This document shows positions 51,501 through 53,704 of a DNA stretch of 55,945 nucleotides, piece after piece. Source of the stretch: an uncultured Micrococcales bacterium (lineage in GTDB: Bacteria > Actinomycetota > Actinomycetes > Actinomycetales > Microbacteriaceae); assembly GCA_903893675.1 (NCBI GenBank), contig CAITNA010000174.1:1-55945 (forward strand), read 5' to 3'. Each line of letters begins with the position of its first letter. Positions within the stretch are counted from its first letter, which is position 1. The notes beneath the pieces are model-generated. The model saw nothing but the letters and a program-made list of their open reading frames with translations, searched no databases and was not told the origin of the DNA. The position numbers and the translations under genes were made by a program.

Positions 51501-53704
51501 GTCGAATTCTCAAACAGGATTGCCTGCTGATTGGCGTTGCTGGCCGCGGTAGTAACAGCGGTGACAGTGATGTTTCCATTCCCCGTGGTGGTCAGAGTCG
51601 GGCTTGGGTTGGTGGTGTTCGAGCCCATTCGGAAAGCTCGGTGCGAAGCATTTAGGTCAGTCAAATCACTGGCGATCAAACCCTTGATGGTGACGTTTCC
51701 GCCAACACCTTGCACGTATCCGTTCGATGCGATGTAAACGCCGGCGGCATCGGCAGTTCCGGTGCCCTCTTGGCCGTTAATGGTGATGGCACCGCCACCC
51801 GAGTTCACGACACCGGCGATGTAGACACCCGAGTCATCGGCTTCCTTCAAACCGCCAATGGCGCCAGTTCCGTTGTAAGCAGTGTTGTAACCAACGGCAT
51901 AACCGGTGGTGAGGTTCCAGTCACCACCAGCCAGGATGATGTTTCCACCACCCGAAACGAATCCACCGGTTGAAGAGGTGATAGCAATCGGTCCGCCGTT
52001 TGCTCCAGTGAGACCATCCGTGTTTGAAAGCACAGTGATGTTGCCGTTGTTCAAGGTCAGCTTGCCGTCGACTGCGACATAACCACCCGCGGCAATCTTC
52101 ACTGAGCTACCAGAAGTGGTCGCAGTCGCGCTGGCTCCGAGATAGAAGTTTCCGGTGGTCAGCAGGTTGACCGAACTCAAGTTCAACTGCGTAGTCAGGT
52201 CAGCAGTGGTAAGTGTTGCAACACCAGTGTTGGTTGTGTACCAAGTTCCGTTGACAAACAAACCGCCGGCGTCGGTGCTACCCGAACTCACAACATTTAG
52301 GTACGCAGGGATACCCGAAACGGTTTGCGTGGCACTGATGTAACCAGTTGCCGAGTACGTCAGCGTTGCGCCAGCAATCGAACCACTCGACTGTGTGATC
52401 GTGGCGCCAGAGAAGGTTGCGGTTCCTGCAGAAGCTGCAGCGGTGTTATTGGTGACGGTTCCGATCGAGCTCGCGAGCGTAACGGTTGCGGTTCCGCCAT
52501 CGGTGAGTGTGACAACCGGCTGAGTTGCAAGTGCAACACCGCTTTGTGCACCGGCCGCGTTTGTTGAAATGGTTACGAAATTACCCTTCACGGCCTTCGT
52601 GCTCGAAGCAGAGCTGGTGTAACCCATTTGATCGGTAGCAATTGCGTAGTAGTAAACGTATGAATTGCCAGCCGCGCTCGGCAGCGCACAAGTCCAGTTG
52701 CCAGAGCCATCGGTGGCCACAGAGTTGGTGGCACCGTTGATGGTCGACCCATTAGTACAGGCCACCTTGGTGCCGCCGCTGTTGCTGTTCGTGGTGTTTG
52801 AGTAAACGTTGACGTAGCCGTTGCCCTCTGAAACAGCACCCGCGCCGCTAGTGCCCTGCAGCACAGGGTTGGCCACACCGGTGATGCCGTCGGTGCTCGA
52901 GACGCCGGTGTCAGTTGCCGCGGTCAGAGTCGGTGCGCCAGAGATGCTCGGTGCATTCTGGTCGTTGTACATCGTCTGACCCTGGTTATACAACCAAGAT
53001 GCCGGGATGAGGTTCCAGTTCGAGTTGTCTGTTGAGTACTTCAGCTGAAGCTGGTCGCCTCCGCCGTCTTCACCCCAGGTAACACGAAGTGGGTAGTACA
53101 AGCCGGAAGTAACCGCACCCATCGAAGTGCTGGTGATCGTTCCGCTAGTTGCACCATGAAGACCAGGTTCTTTTGTTGTTGCATTCGCAGCGGTGTAACC
53201 ACTGATTGCGTTTGAACCTGCCCATGCATAACCCGCATCGTCAGTTTCAATACGCAAATACAAACTCGAAGTTGTGATGTTCGGCTTTAGGTAGCCCTGC
53301 ATCAAAATCGAGTAACCGTCGATGCTAGTGGTGTCGCCCGAGTTGTAGGTCTTAGTGGTGTTGTTGGTGTTGTAGTACTGCGACAGCGACCAAACGTTTC
53401 CAATGTCGTTTGCATATGCCGAGCAGTCGCCCGATGGCGTGTGGCTGTCGAACCAACCGATGTTGTCGTTGCGACCATCCGAGTTCGTTGGATCACCGAA
53501 GTAGTAATTCAGATCGAGGTTGGTGCTCGCGTTGTGATAGAACTTGCAACTCAAACCGCTGACAGGTGCGCTCGGAACAGCAGATGCCGGTGGGGCGGGC
53601 TGAACGAGAGCAACAACTGCGGCGATTGCGATTGCGCCGATGATCCCAAAACGAAGGCGCGATGATGTGCGAATAGAGCGAATTAGTGACGTGAAAAATT
53701 TCAC
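21536..53704 (-). CDS. Giant multidomain secreted surface protein (about 10,720 aa) with polytopic membrane C-terminus
   Basis: One frame stays open for 32 kb. GTG at 53704 is chosen as start: AGGAGGT lies 6 nt upstream, while the GTG two codons earlier abuts the RBS. Domain order (approximate residues): signal peptide 1-42 (cut ASA-VP); PA14/GLEYA-like 49-243 with a DD pair in ETDDAGYAW; Ig-like 245-470; filamentous-haemagglutinin-like beta-helix 472-5465 in about 12 super-repeats; about 35 invasin-like Ig repeats 5468-9337 with an inserted 175-aa domain; Cys-containing Ig-like domains to 9772; three FN3-like domains to 10085; Pro/Thr-rich stalk; Ala-rich stretch; basic segment; 10-12 membrane helices to the end. 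It is probably an adhesin or surface filament. There is no LPXTG or autotransporter barrel. It heads an operon with 1-nt overlaps to the next two genes. Confidence 0.93.
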   Translation of the reverse strand: MKFFTSLIRSIRTSSRLRFGIIGAIAIAAVVALVQPAPPASAVPSAPVSGLSCKFYHNASTNLDLNYYFGDPTNSDGRNDNIGWFDSHTPSGDCSAYANDIGNVWSLSQYYNTNNTTKTYNSGDTTSIDGYSILMQGYLKPNITTSSLYLRIETDDAGYAWAGSNAISGYTAANATTKEPGLHGATSGTITSTSMGAVTSGLYYPLRVTWGEDGGGDQLQLKYSTDNSNWNLIPASWLYNQGQTMYNDQNAPSISGAPTLTAATDTGVSSTDGITGVANPVLQGTSGAGAVSEGNGYVNVYSNTTNSNSGGTKVACTNGSTINGATNSVATDGSGNWTCALPSAAGNSYVYYYAIATDQMGYTSSASSTKAVKGNFVTISTNAAGAQSGVALATQPVVTLTDGGTATVTLASSIGTVTNNTAAASAGTATFSGATITQSSGSIAGATLTYSATGYISATQTVSGIPAYLNVVSSGSTDAGGLFVNGTWYTTNTGVATLTTADLTTQLNLSSVNLLTTGNFYLGASATATTSGSSVKIAAGGYVAVDGKLTLNNGNITVLSNTDGLTGANGGPIAITSSTGGFVSGGGNIILAGGDWNLTTGYAVGYNTAYNGTGAIGGLKEADDSGVYIAGVVNSGGGAITINGQEGTGTADAAGVYIASNGYVQGVGGNVTIKGLIASDLTDLNASHRAFRMGSNTTNPSPTLTTTGNGNITVTAVTTAASNANQQAILFENSTVSAVNGNISISAQPASNVAGFLFATANTSISTSGTGSVSLTSSSIASADDFTKLGTFSAGGSASISVSKALTLPNAWSTAGALNLTSTGSSVTISANQAVTGSGNAITVKAATDIIDSNNLTTNGGAVTLWSDTDAATSRGGGIKVAAAAAISTSGGDVSLSGGTDNTTSWAKGTSATTETGVLFQGSISTGAGAVTIRGEEAATTTSTRQGVQMDYTSSITTASGVVTINGKVDATNSDAANNHYGVFIGTNNATLATITTGSGNINILGDASGNSLGSRRGVLFYTSNVTSSSGAITIEGRATTASNCYDVLFLRETLGSNTVSSATGAVVIKGSASSSSYFSGTNNTISSGTSVNLQLNNPQFNNLTSTTTLGGAGTKTIEPPVGNNYFGSAQTITNLSVDTTSTGLTIGRSTNTANITISGSQSVAGPIQVYGGLITQSSGMTATGSNGLLNYQASSGISISGGITTVAGISLVNTGATTDVVNNASSNMTVTGAGSTIFMKSARNVDLGAKGMSYRTNKGDIVLWGDSDADATNGGSVWIGATSTLNTINGDVTRTSTGGGNIIIGGGSAGTTSPTGYLAMRATGTGLCGFESGSSSTATETTKYYTGGGDFRVKAKGYAVGIDTTCFTGATTLWANGGQIDIDSQNSINAGALQISRLTPTAVTEFFSSSNTAPAIKFNAVSGSSFGFLSGFNSAGPNQTYYQATGTGGISVTGTQATPSSTWAEVGFGASNVLSAGPITINTSSNTSGSGGLQIALVGSATTGATQNIFGYCSTATCGALSQVTSGSPNITINANVVERTAARLYATFNTAGTVKIQPTATTGFAQFSTVGSGDINISSDCTGFTLGKDQTTDTFGPLNLYDTWSISGPIAIYAASVNLTANLTVTGSGNKMLVKATGDVYNAASTTFQTNGGNIVFWADSDKVAGVASNGGRISLAATTTLKSQGGGIYLGGGLDDGGTDSGIPSMNGWSSMAAGDGLPDGYAVGQNVANQDPGLYLNSGYSILSAGGDVYMAAQDATTNPNSGTSAELLAVAGTIDSGTGRIGAWGKASAMSSAITNYGVYLHGEGGDNVNTGSVWHSANRTSEAITIYGDSSANTSANAYGVSAMRYSTLSSQWGYNSFHLLASGLKDSANLATTPGGGIRVTGIGSNGATYGMNGIWWAWADALAKDGAITFSGYSKDAAGSRSSAGIYLGDENASMNDRFGAMSTIGSSSAKTYLTASGSTVDFTTSSANITLSSPKFVFFEFANAVSASGYYFDTTGDVTLQPWGSTFTASQNVGHWQFGRIQMPSRVRNFTLGKPTDATSATPYSTIWYYNINASGSIKFYCSGQFNLNGTPQLNTTLAASGNSTPNVGILVKSADRLQLSNGVNMTAGGSDITLWADADANGLGGIYLDNNNVLTSNGGAITIGGGLDDGGSGDMAGRVAGDGRPDGYAASNQGWWYSTNGQVMGVWLHAGYQLLSGGGPITIAGQDNPVYGYDSTGVGMETGMVYAGTGKIAIYGKTASGCTNNWHRSVMTGWGGSTFIISDSSATDAIYMRGNSATCDNGVAVHSNAVEGLDGYTYVATPSGGGISMSGTQGSANHTAGTFGTNAEESNILELNYYHLISNSGPITLNAIKATTSTRWGVRFATRAGLTSNIGALPSAVSTGYTAYATLAAVASTSDFTINADSICTYYTNIRTTGNIKFAPNAGTFDYAVLANAADWATTWNGPYKSIQIGKPGTNGGNQSSQDITVDKLSSTGDIALYGGTITLKGGATTSETSGNGVLVKATADIIVNSGTSAARNPMSVTGTSSTAPVTLWSNADASGSGSINIGDYVDIATQGAAITLAGSAAATDTTPTGSAVGGTSTYCTGIYLGANAVAVDDVKVTSVGGNILLKGKSTYDGGGCMGMKIFSGDTINSGTGSVTIVADGGTPTGGNNGHGTEMNLNGGYKTTITSAKTSGTAISITGTSAGTSTNGRGIVVWNGTALHQMSITATGGGDISLVGAANSNSPNSITLNYTDVFATGGKITIDGGNHQVYLGEHSGGNFIGGSASNSTSGDITIKATNIQVGTVASAAAFQYASKLYLISNLASFSGASTIDTGMSVTGLGYMQVGSSTNTAAITLNGTNSVAGNIDVYGGAVTIGGNQTTTNNGNISVNATGAYSGTGNLNAAGNVVLNAGSVTGSGDFTSVGSGGIVVTASSGSASFGGNFTANTSATAPITLKTTGSLTMTASKAIKTAGGNAILWSRYLAAAGDSTVGSITLGNTDSITTSGGAIVLAGTSQVDGNGFPTGYAYSVSASDGGIRLGTSDTATDGNIILSSGGGQITMYGSQSTGANGWGVIIRGGSKVDAGTGTVVINGKTDNASANGVDIENTSSNNVKLLSAATSGTAISITGTSSNATATNTRAIYTGGAGLTVNASGGGDVSISGTETGTMATNPAAIYFGGSSDILASGGNVTINGGTQGIYWTGTINLGALSTGTATGNVTVTGNNLGGSPTLTVKTTGAVVFESSGNAFNSAFSTSGFGLSGPPSSLRIGKSTNNQNVTLSAGTVSVAGPINVYGLAISDAATITTTNSGLVNLAGTGASTVSGTVTSAGAFTATGSTESVSAAVSATGDVLIAASAGSATITANVTTSETSGNGLQIKATQDVLISGGASGARRAITITGAASTAPLYIWANTDASGSGAISVANYTDITGVNGAVILGGSGASSDTQPTSYAQGYSSYGSGVALGSGATVTDEVKISASAGNISIMGQTNNTATSAGVLVYEGVNIASATGTVSVLGYSQQPTTNAHAVYLAYAGGAGVNSNISSGATSGNAITITGLVNSASSSPSNNANGITIWTTGGVQTINASGGGNIVMTGTASSATTDSIELNYTNIYAAGGNITIDGGTQNVSFNLQTGVAAVAVGGSSSSSLAGNIKVISDAESYVAGGSTTFQNAAGLYLQPKSPSFTSATTVASTVTMTNLGYLAVGKSGNGVGVTIADTNSIKGNIDIWASAVTMSANQTTTNSGNITITGSGAYTGAGTLNSAGNVSVTSTTFAGTGAITAAGNITMTQSGAYTGSATLTATGNVAATALSFSGVGAVQASGSGGAVLTATGGDMALAGNVSVTTSATGPITLKSTGSIQVAASKSLTTNGGNVVIWTRSGSLDSSSTVGAFSLDNGGSITTNGGSVYIAGSSFTDTNGFPNGSTYASAAYSAGTYVWGGVLFGSSPTGTADSITTSGGNIRIYGSTGGSAAQGIAIQGSTAMVIDSGSGRIDAKATTASTGDNAFEAWNGGVTWQSSAPADAVNNTPAIRFQALITNASSNMQPLQVSGTLYAWKATGGGDIDFTATSANSSAYAFDSTKALQFLASSGQIRINLGANGADLTGTTAAGFVVGAISGGSSSSNVVITGDRFNEVTANATAAGAVIRTSGNVTIQPNSQLFSSAQTFDSTWSFTGVTGTNSGAIGNVVIGQSGTSGTVSGATQNNSDVTVSTAITSSGTISIYGKTVTVGASMTTNTASAILLKATQDVVTSNGASTSSRITFTTSGGPVTFWSNADASGSGAIFVGQFNKITTSGGNITLAGGATATESSPSGAAKNNGTTYAVGVMVGGNAVAAGNVDLLSGGGNIVVNGYSNATTTQFANGVTSMQGNTYNSGTGTITITGQADGNTNGTAYGVELMGGGATAPVTITSANTSTSAITITGTNTNGTGASEWGLVSANASGATQLTVNATGAGGSVTITGTSTATSTTAGIVLSHVNILATNTVTLDGGTKGVYMSSGSASDANVIGGSASGNCTGGVTIRGDNNVFATALTTIRCTAPVVIESSTNSAFFSAAQTLPASTFALADVTDFRWGKTTNTTTMTNAAAIAAAGNISIYGSSIQVNAGVSTSGSTKSILFKSTGDITNGAAVTMQSNGGPIIFWANSTGGNGWVSIYAGSTVNTVGGITTRTATGGGDIIIGGGTGAGSYPTGPVAGNSATYSAFVSGTGGSATSVTTYYSGGGNININTTEASTTRAIAFNYATTMWANGGQITLAGSNTSASAAQQSGIELMDAAETTANASDFFSSSATAPAISITASSTKGSAFESGYYATGANRVYIQASGSGGITISGTNSSTTLNGPEVGINGTNLLSAGPITINTATTTAGAGGFFDSKLAGSGGSGGVSNIGYCLVATCPLSQVTTTTGNITFNINRQASYFSPMNNNINTKGTVTFMPSLTTGFLSQVPTANDKISSDCTGLFIGKDQNTNTWTFTAPIAYAIAGPIQVYAGTAVLAQNLTSTGSGNGILVKATGDISSSGGASGTPRTIQANGGAITLWADADNSGAGAIALADYTSLNSEAGATTLTTAGGQITLGGGVDANSDGLPDGAAIGNSSGNTDGVLLGNKSTSTANSINIYSGTAGMSIKGSSAYGRGVFVTPGSNIYAGDTILIQGGASGSTNGYFHAVALGDLSTVSSSLNIVSAKATGNAIQIIGDTTNSATTQPSFGVVITPNGGTFIALLKATGGGAINISGTSTAAGTNGVFAANVDILNANGAINITGGTTGTYIGSSVNIGYKAGSSVTSDSGDIKVTGDAFTMLSGSNVKTSGVVTIAPTTSTTAINLSASGSDSAGTLDLNNTELTQITAGTLRIGASGGSNSGNITIANTLAPSNYTTLALRTSGAVTESTAYNITIANLGISAGGNVTLAGQNNTTNLAITSSGTTPTVSYTEATGGTYTPANVDSITANFGIATSYTVTNPPTSGYLNTVFSPAPVVTVKDLYNNVISAQNTVSNTVVASTATSGFTLGGTTSITQVGGTITFNNLKVTSGTGTLVVNFNNAAITQQASVNSGNVTIQVGDPDHLIITTQPAGGKAGAAFTTQPVVEIDSAGNTVVTANGTTLAVTASLTSGTGTLVGTTTVNAVAGVATFTNLGIGGVTSGSYVITFTATYSTNPAMTVATSALTITYGSADHLTLTTSAAGFASRTNFTTQPVVTVQDAYGNTVTNYSTAVTIAINGGSTLTGTASATPSSGVATFSGLGSYGLVSNSNTLTYSSGALTTATQTFSNTPGAAYQLAKTTAAAGATNGSAFTTQPVITIQDQDGNTVTSGSQSTQNVVITASAGTLSGTTTLPAVGGVATFTNVALTGTAANITLTYTISSPSSITANQTISLVAGAATQLVLTTSANYCQSRIACTSQPVVKIADTSGNATTSTALVTASITNGTGTIAAGATASATGGIATFSGLTIQGTAANNFAIQYSMSSPSLNVSQTSLQLQPGTTVKLYLKTPAAGFTNAVAFSTAPVVQFTDADNNVTNTTGTIQASVSAGNGGGSAVLGGTTTKQSTQGTSDFTGNGLVLTGTADTYTITYSCYGFTSATQTATLAVGAAAKVVVTTGVAGFVNRAAFTTQPIAQIQDVSGNLVTTSTATVTVSISSGNLTGTTSVAAVGGIADWTTANPPLSKNGTIGSKTLTFASSGLTSDTTQNFTLTYGSATQLLITQGVASGTAVNNAAFSSQPRITIADQDGNTVTGGTDATQNISVSIDSGTLSGTTSVPAISGVATFSGLKYVGLVGSRTLTYAIASPSAITKTEVITTTYGAADHLAVTQPAAGAVNGVAFTTQPKVTVQDLSNNTVGNSSVVITASSSGATPGGTLTATAASGVATFSGLKLTGTVGSYTLTFTATSLTQDTQPISLAAGAVTSIAISGSTTAANAQALSVQPVVTLLDASNNTVPNADTTVTLTATGATLSGTTSMTSVGGVANFTGKGITLTGSTGSKTITATITSPSTMTAGLGVTLTYGTATKLAVSATTVSATNRAVWAAQPTITVQDVSGNTVANSTGTISASVTSANAANVTLGGTPSANATAGSLAYSDLKLSGTAATYTITYASSGLASVTQTVTTVAGSATQLNLYTSAAGAVDGVAFTTQPVVKFLDADGNLTTSTATVTATVSAGVASGVSTLGGTTTATASAGTATFSGLKLTGTLDTYTLTYASTGLTSLTQSITTTIGAASKLALTTQVAGFANRSAFTIQPVVTVQDIGNNTVTSSNATILASIDTGALTGTLSLAAVNGVADWTTAPTALGKTGTVGSKTLTFSSAGLASATQSFTLINGAATQLVVSQSVNVAKSFYYPSGPQTSVSRSTVTNGGWTLCYSDTFANYSAPSLSSVFANCTGTYLMYASGPSANGSFDVVGAGPRASVTANLDADSTFTSKTTANGIDWYYYTNRSIGFAKQGDPFTLNWPDVNATGAATKISWGTISGTLATGYRSGAYVGYGASYGRYIYTSNGGAAGNADIVNGTAFAQQPKITIKDADGNVVTTGADASTNVVASMANGLNGTATVQAVNGVATFTDLAYTGAVGVQTITYTLASTAVTTSESFNVAAGAATQVVLTTQAAGAANAAGFTTQPVATIEDASGNTVTSSTASVTISVAGATLGGTTTVSAVNGVANFSGLSLTGTVGSYTLTFASSGLTSAIQGISLTFGAATKVVVTTGVAGFINRTNFTTQPVAKIEDSSGNVVTTSTASITASISTGTLTGTTSLVAVNGVADWTTASTPLGKYGTIGSKTLTFASTGLASDTSQVFTLTYGAATQLVNGTKVSSGTAVNNANFSVQPVVTIKDQDGNTVTGGSDSTQNVTISIDSGSISGTTSVAAVAGVATFSGLKYVGLIGSKTLTYSIASPSTITTTDAITATYGAADHLAVTQQASGAVNGVAFTTQPKVTVQDISNNTVANSSMVITASASGAILAGTSLTATAASGVATFSTLKLTGQVGSYTLTFSGTSVTAATQPISLVAGLATQMTVTASTSQVNAQAMVVQPVVTIKDASGNTVDTSTATVTLTATGAAISGTTSMPAVSGVADFAGKVVTLTGTVGAKTLTATITSPSTITATTSVTITYGTATQLAVSAANVSATNRVVFGAQPTITVQDVSGNTVVNATDSISASVTSANAADVALGGTATASATAGSLAYSDLKLTGKAATYTITYEANGLTSITQTVTLVSGAVDHVGLVVPATANSAAVLSTQPVATLYDADGNVTSSTALVTISVSGATITGTTTMNAVAGVANFTGKGITLTGTVGDKSMTASVTISGSTITSPAETVSLGFGAATKVVIVRSAAGAAARIDFATQPAIEIQDSSGNMVTSSLAPVTVSVSAGAILSGLTSTNSYYGSNDWSGVSPSDQFSLSGPAGTYTLTFASAGLAPATQSIELTFGVASQLVLHAAADGAAAGLPFTGQPVLYIEDADGNLITSGSESTLHVAASLTSGNLVGTTNVTATGGIATFTDLQISDTVGSYTLNYAVTDAGYSALTTSQSILISAGAPAKLAMYQQPSIGGATGSAFSTQPKIVVLDAFNNVVIKDSGRIITASYSGANGGTLSGSPNLTATTSSGIATFSGLKFVGTPGTSYTLHFAVAANALTATDSDNFTVTHAAASQLVITQQPVGGNAVRSPLTTQPIVEVRDVYGNLVTDGSGSNATVSINIHNDFGAGRGDLSTGTLSVTAVGGVATFTGVILSDAAINHNYTFDFTATLNGTSVNSAASNAIQVVHAAASHITLSHSASGAAAGVAFTSQPTVSVLDTENNVVTDGTYNDTNVTVSISAGATLSGTTTVAAVAGVATFTDLIISGPAGSYTLTYSAPATGFTAVTQSITLGYGLPDHLGITTQPVGGNATGTALTTQPVIQVYDAWNNPVANATNTITASITAGDGNGTISAGTSKAAVAGVATFSGLTIVGTPLSPYTLTFNASGLTGVTGNSITVTHAPATQLVYLTQPVGGNATGDDLTTQPVLRLLDQYGNLVTGDSTSVITAHIASGSGATISNVTATANAGIVTFAHLRLVGVPGTSYKLNFTTGSLTSADSNAFTVTNAVATQLVITQASATARAGVAFGTQPKVTVKDAYGNVVTVGAGSGANVTATVSAGGVLVGQATVAATQGVATFTDLGIGGQTGNYTVTYTITTPLTLTASETIGVGYGVATHLGISSQPVAGKTGDNLSTQPVVQVLDAYNNVVANSGINVSATMTAPQQGESLTGAAVAAVNGVATFTLLNIVTLPGDKSITFVANGLVSAQSNSVTFVHADPSQLSISTQPVGGNATGTALTTQPVVRILDRFGNLATSSSATETISVASGAGGSLSSGTTSVAAVGGIATFSGVKLVGTPHVDYTLGFASAGLTSATSSALQVAHGAAATLTITTQPVAGATALVMPTQPVVAVRDSYGNLLDDDNSIAVTANITSGANGTLTGTQTITDVNGVVTFTDLALTGTPGVDYKLTFASGSLTSVTSNNIRVVAGAATHLGMVTQPVGAITGKALGTQPSVALLDYFGNVVLSDSTTVVSVAIASGSNGTLSGNQTATAVNGVATFSGLKLTGTPMADYTLTFTAGPLASATSSALHVTHDATAQLVWATQPIGSATGDDLPTQPVLRLLDQYGNLATADNSTVVTATVASGANGSLSQATATAVGGVLTFQWLNLVGTPGVQYSLAMTAVTSGNATITAQNSNAITLTHAAPYRLVVVSQPTGGLSGATLPANSQPIIQVRDRFGNLASTDNSTAVTVAVCGLSTCAGSSDGGTVTGTTTVTDVNGIVSFDNIALAGTPGAPYQLRFTSNGLVNATSSAMRVSKVADLAVDYPTTPWAAGQHVTPTVTTDSPGVVTYATVGDMSAICSVNAATGVATIIGVGVCNIHAIIANAPYYQTNNVDTTLEIDKATQPTIRITSATTTAYLQPIQLTVSGGASQTTEPSPLTFWVSGSCQLVGTTLVPGDAGTTCRVMAMRDETTHYNSATSSIVSITTTKIAQAALSLVNSSTMQVGTMDLVTVGGSGTGAMSYQIVSAGTAGCTLSGLRLTAATSGTCTVKALKAASTNYTAIESAIQTITVNKLPQTVTFTSAIPMYPVPGGTYQVAAVSTSGLSVSFSITAGSGTTCSFNNANPGMLQFLTSGPCVIRATQAGNGVYNSDFAQQTITVGSLNQSITWAPILTQSFGTPATMLTATSNSGLPIVYSAGPAITTSTINGQTLAACTVTSAGQVNYNAAGTCDIIANQPGNATYLAAPQVEQVFTIKPVQAGAPTVFSISGGINSVTVTYTAPSFSGGAPINGYQLMAGGSDGSVLTNSACATTGTPLSCTLDGLTPGVSYSVKVAAITTAGVGVYSAVSPITVSPVAAPTSVTNVTAALNGTALSVNWTQPLAIDGTFTAYAVYVAPRGTNFSDTPQTSVTDVATTNATIDQNAIVGTSMRIRRASLLSLSLHNGASINPVSGLPDGYDVKIVTLSSNMPTETVDNTTSTATLSFTKPAAPGSVTATGFGGDLLISWVPPIIDGGSPILDYTVKLNNADACVAVTGTSCVKTGVSSNTLNTITVSARNAIGTSDVTSATYGSNPPPPPVVTPTPTPTPTPTPTPTPTKSPKPTATPTPSKSPSSAPSTTPIPTSAPTPTATPSASPTPTASASASASPSASPSDTPVAAPVPTTIPPVIDPGITIPQITPGEPVPNPAIGATGDDNAPPAPFDPLSSPQGVVALTQTTGSIAAVAGSVAAAAAAAAAGAAAAGAAAAAGGAAAAGASAGAGAAGGNAAGSSGGSAARGSGASGGSSGGSGSGGSGGSSNNSGGSITNIDAEHEEFEDLRRARGDAARIWRRRWMKWLDKPSLKLIHSVARFSPLFTRIVEDGAYLRAAAGTFSILPTVASAALGVVSLAINGSLVVPPPWYLFVAIAVIGIFDTFAGLIGTTVFVLGALLLGAGGDLNHIRMLLGVVIVGYGPALLANAFRAFRKVTENTSVYWWERVVDLAVLPFIGGWVTSSMISTLPALAGVTLAVANHVGDFSLAVAVAIALRVIAEELSGRLFPERLNYLHPTEVTNTHGAQRWISLVLRLSVFIFVTSALMGNDWRIWMGSVLFVVPTLIGFYSDKFPNYPWIWRIMPNGIPGLAFTLVVASLTTNLVGSWFGGSPELALWSFGLLPIPMLGLTVLHILGREGLPGEERWIKRPRLVWLYRIGGIVMLIVTMKLAGVI
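21539..22735 (-). other. C-terminal polytopic membrane domain of the giant protein
   Basis: The last roughly 400 residues begin with a charged segment (EFEDLRRARG, RIWRRRWMKW) and then form about 10-12 hydrophobic helices separated by short loops, ending only a few residues after the last helix (MLIVTMKLAGVI). I do not recognise the domain. A polytopic domain at the end of a secreted repeat protein would anchor it far more firmly than a sortase link, and might also transport or signal. Confidence 0.7.
22885..22995 (-). other. Ala-rich segment, possible first membrane crossing
   Basis: Codons here give SIAAVAGSVAAAAAAAAAG and further Ala/Gly runs. The stretch separates the extracellular stalk from a strongly basic segment. 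By the positive-inside rule the basic segment should be cytoplasmic, so this Ala-rich stretch may itself cross the membrane. Confidence 0.4.
23150..23440 (-). repeat. Pro/Thr/Ser-rich stalk encoded by short tandem repeats
   Basis: Runs of PT dipeptides followed by SPKPTATPTPSKSP-like and SASASASPSASPS stretches form a cell-wall-spanning stalk. The DNA at about 23353-23412 is a near-perfect hexamer array (variants of GGCGTC/GGTGTT), so length change by slippage in 6-bp steps, which keeps the frame, is possible. Confidence 0.75.
23450..25690 (-). other. Membrane-proximal Ig-like (Cys-containing) and FN3-like domains of the giant protein
   Basis: About 25690-24390 encodes four to five roughly 90-residue Ig-like modules, most with a Cys pair (for example CSVNAATGVATIIGVGVC; CTLSGLRLTAATSGTC) that could form disulphides. 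About 24390-23450 encodes three FN3-like modules (APTVFSISGGINSVTVTYTA; GSVTATGFGGDLLISWVPP). The Cys content contrasts with the nearly Cys-free repeat arrays further out. Confidence 0.7.
25695..37300 (-). repeat. About 35 tandem invasin/Big-like Ig repeats
   Basis: Units of about 85-115 residues follow the pattern [A/D]xLxxTxxxxGxxxxxxFTTQPVVxxxDxxGNxVxxS, then xAxxGVATFxxLxLxGxxGxYxLTFxxxxLT. I count 35 in line, plus a lone copy near the N-terminus (about 52290-52580). Similarity between neighbours is uneven. Units 7-11 and 16-20 match each other in order, which records a block duplication. Confidence 0.85.
32695..33220 (-). other. Unrelated domain inserted in one Ig repeat
   Basis: The fourteenth Ig unit is split after TQLVVSQSVN by about 175 residues of different character, aromatic and with two Cys (GGWTLCYSDTFANY; FANCTGTYLMYASG), ending near GYGASYGRYIYTSNGGAAG. 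The unit then resumes at NGTAFAQQPKITIKD. It looks like a compact binding domain displayed midway along the array. Confidence 0.65.
37310..52290 (-). repeat. Filamentous-haemagglutinin-like beta-helix built of about 12 super-repeats
   Basis: About 5,000 residues of Gly/Ser/Thr/Asn/Ala-rich short strands (GGNITLxG, GTGTVTINGxA, TTGGGDISISGT) fit a right-handed parallel beta-helix. A recurring anchor like ITLWADADNSGAGAI appears near 52025, 51105, 49905, 48720, 47325, 46060, 44770, 43470, 42070, 40875, 39770 and 38575, giving a period of about 0.9-1.4 kb, mostly near 1.2 kb (about 400 residues). Confidence 0.85.
52975..53560 (-). other. PA14/GLEYA-like N-terminal domain of the giant protein
   Basis: Residues about 49-243 end in the typical strand pattern LYLRIETDDAGYAWAG...YYPLRVTWGEDGGGDQLQLKYS. 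The adjacent Asp pair (53241-53236) matches the DD calcium/glycan motif of PA14 and GLEYA adhesins. As the outermost domain it is the best candidate for ligand recognition. Confidence 0.65.

Noticed and set aside
25695..52290. Regularly spaced repeats considered as a CRISPR array or satellite DNA
   Set aside because: The repeat units are imperfect, 0.25-1.4 kb long and in one coding frame; they encode protein domains, with no short identical repeats or spacers and no cas genes.
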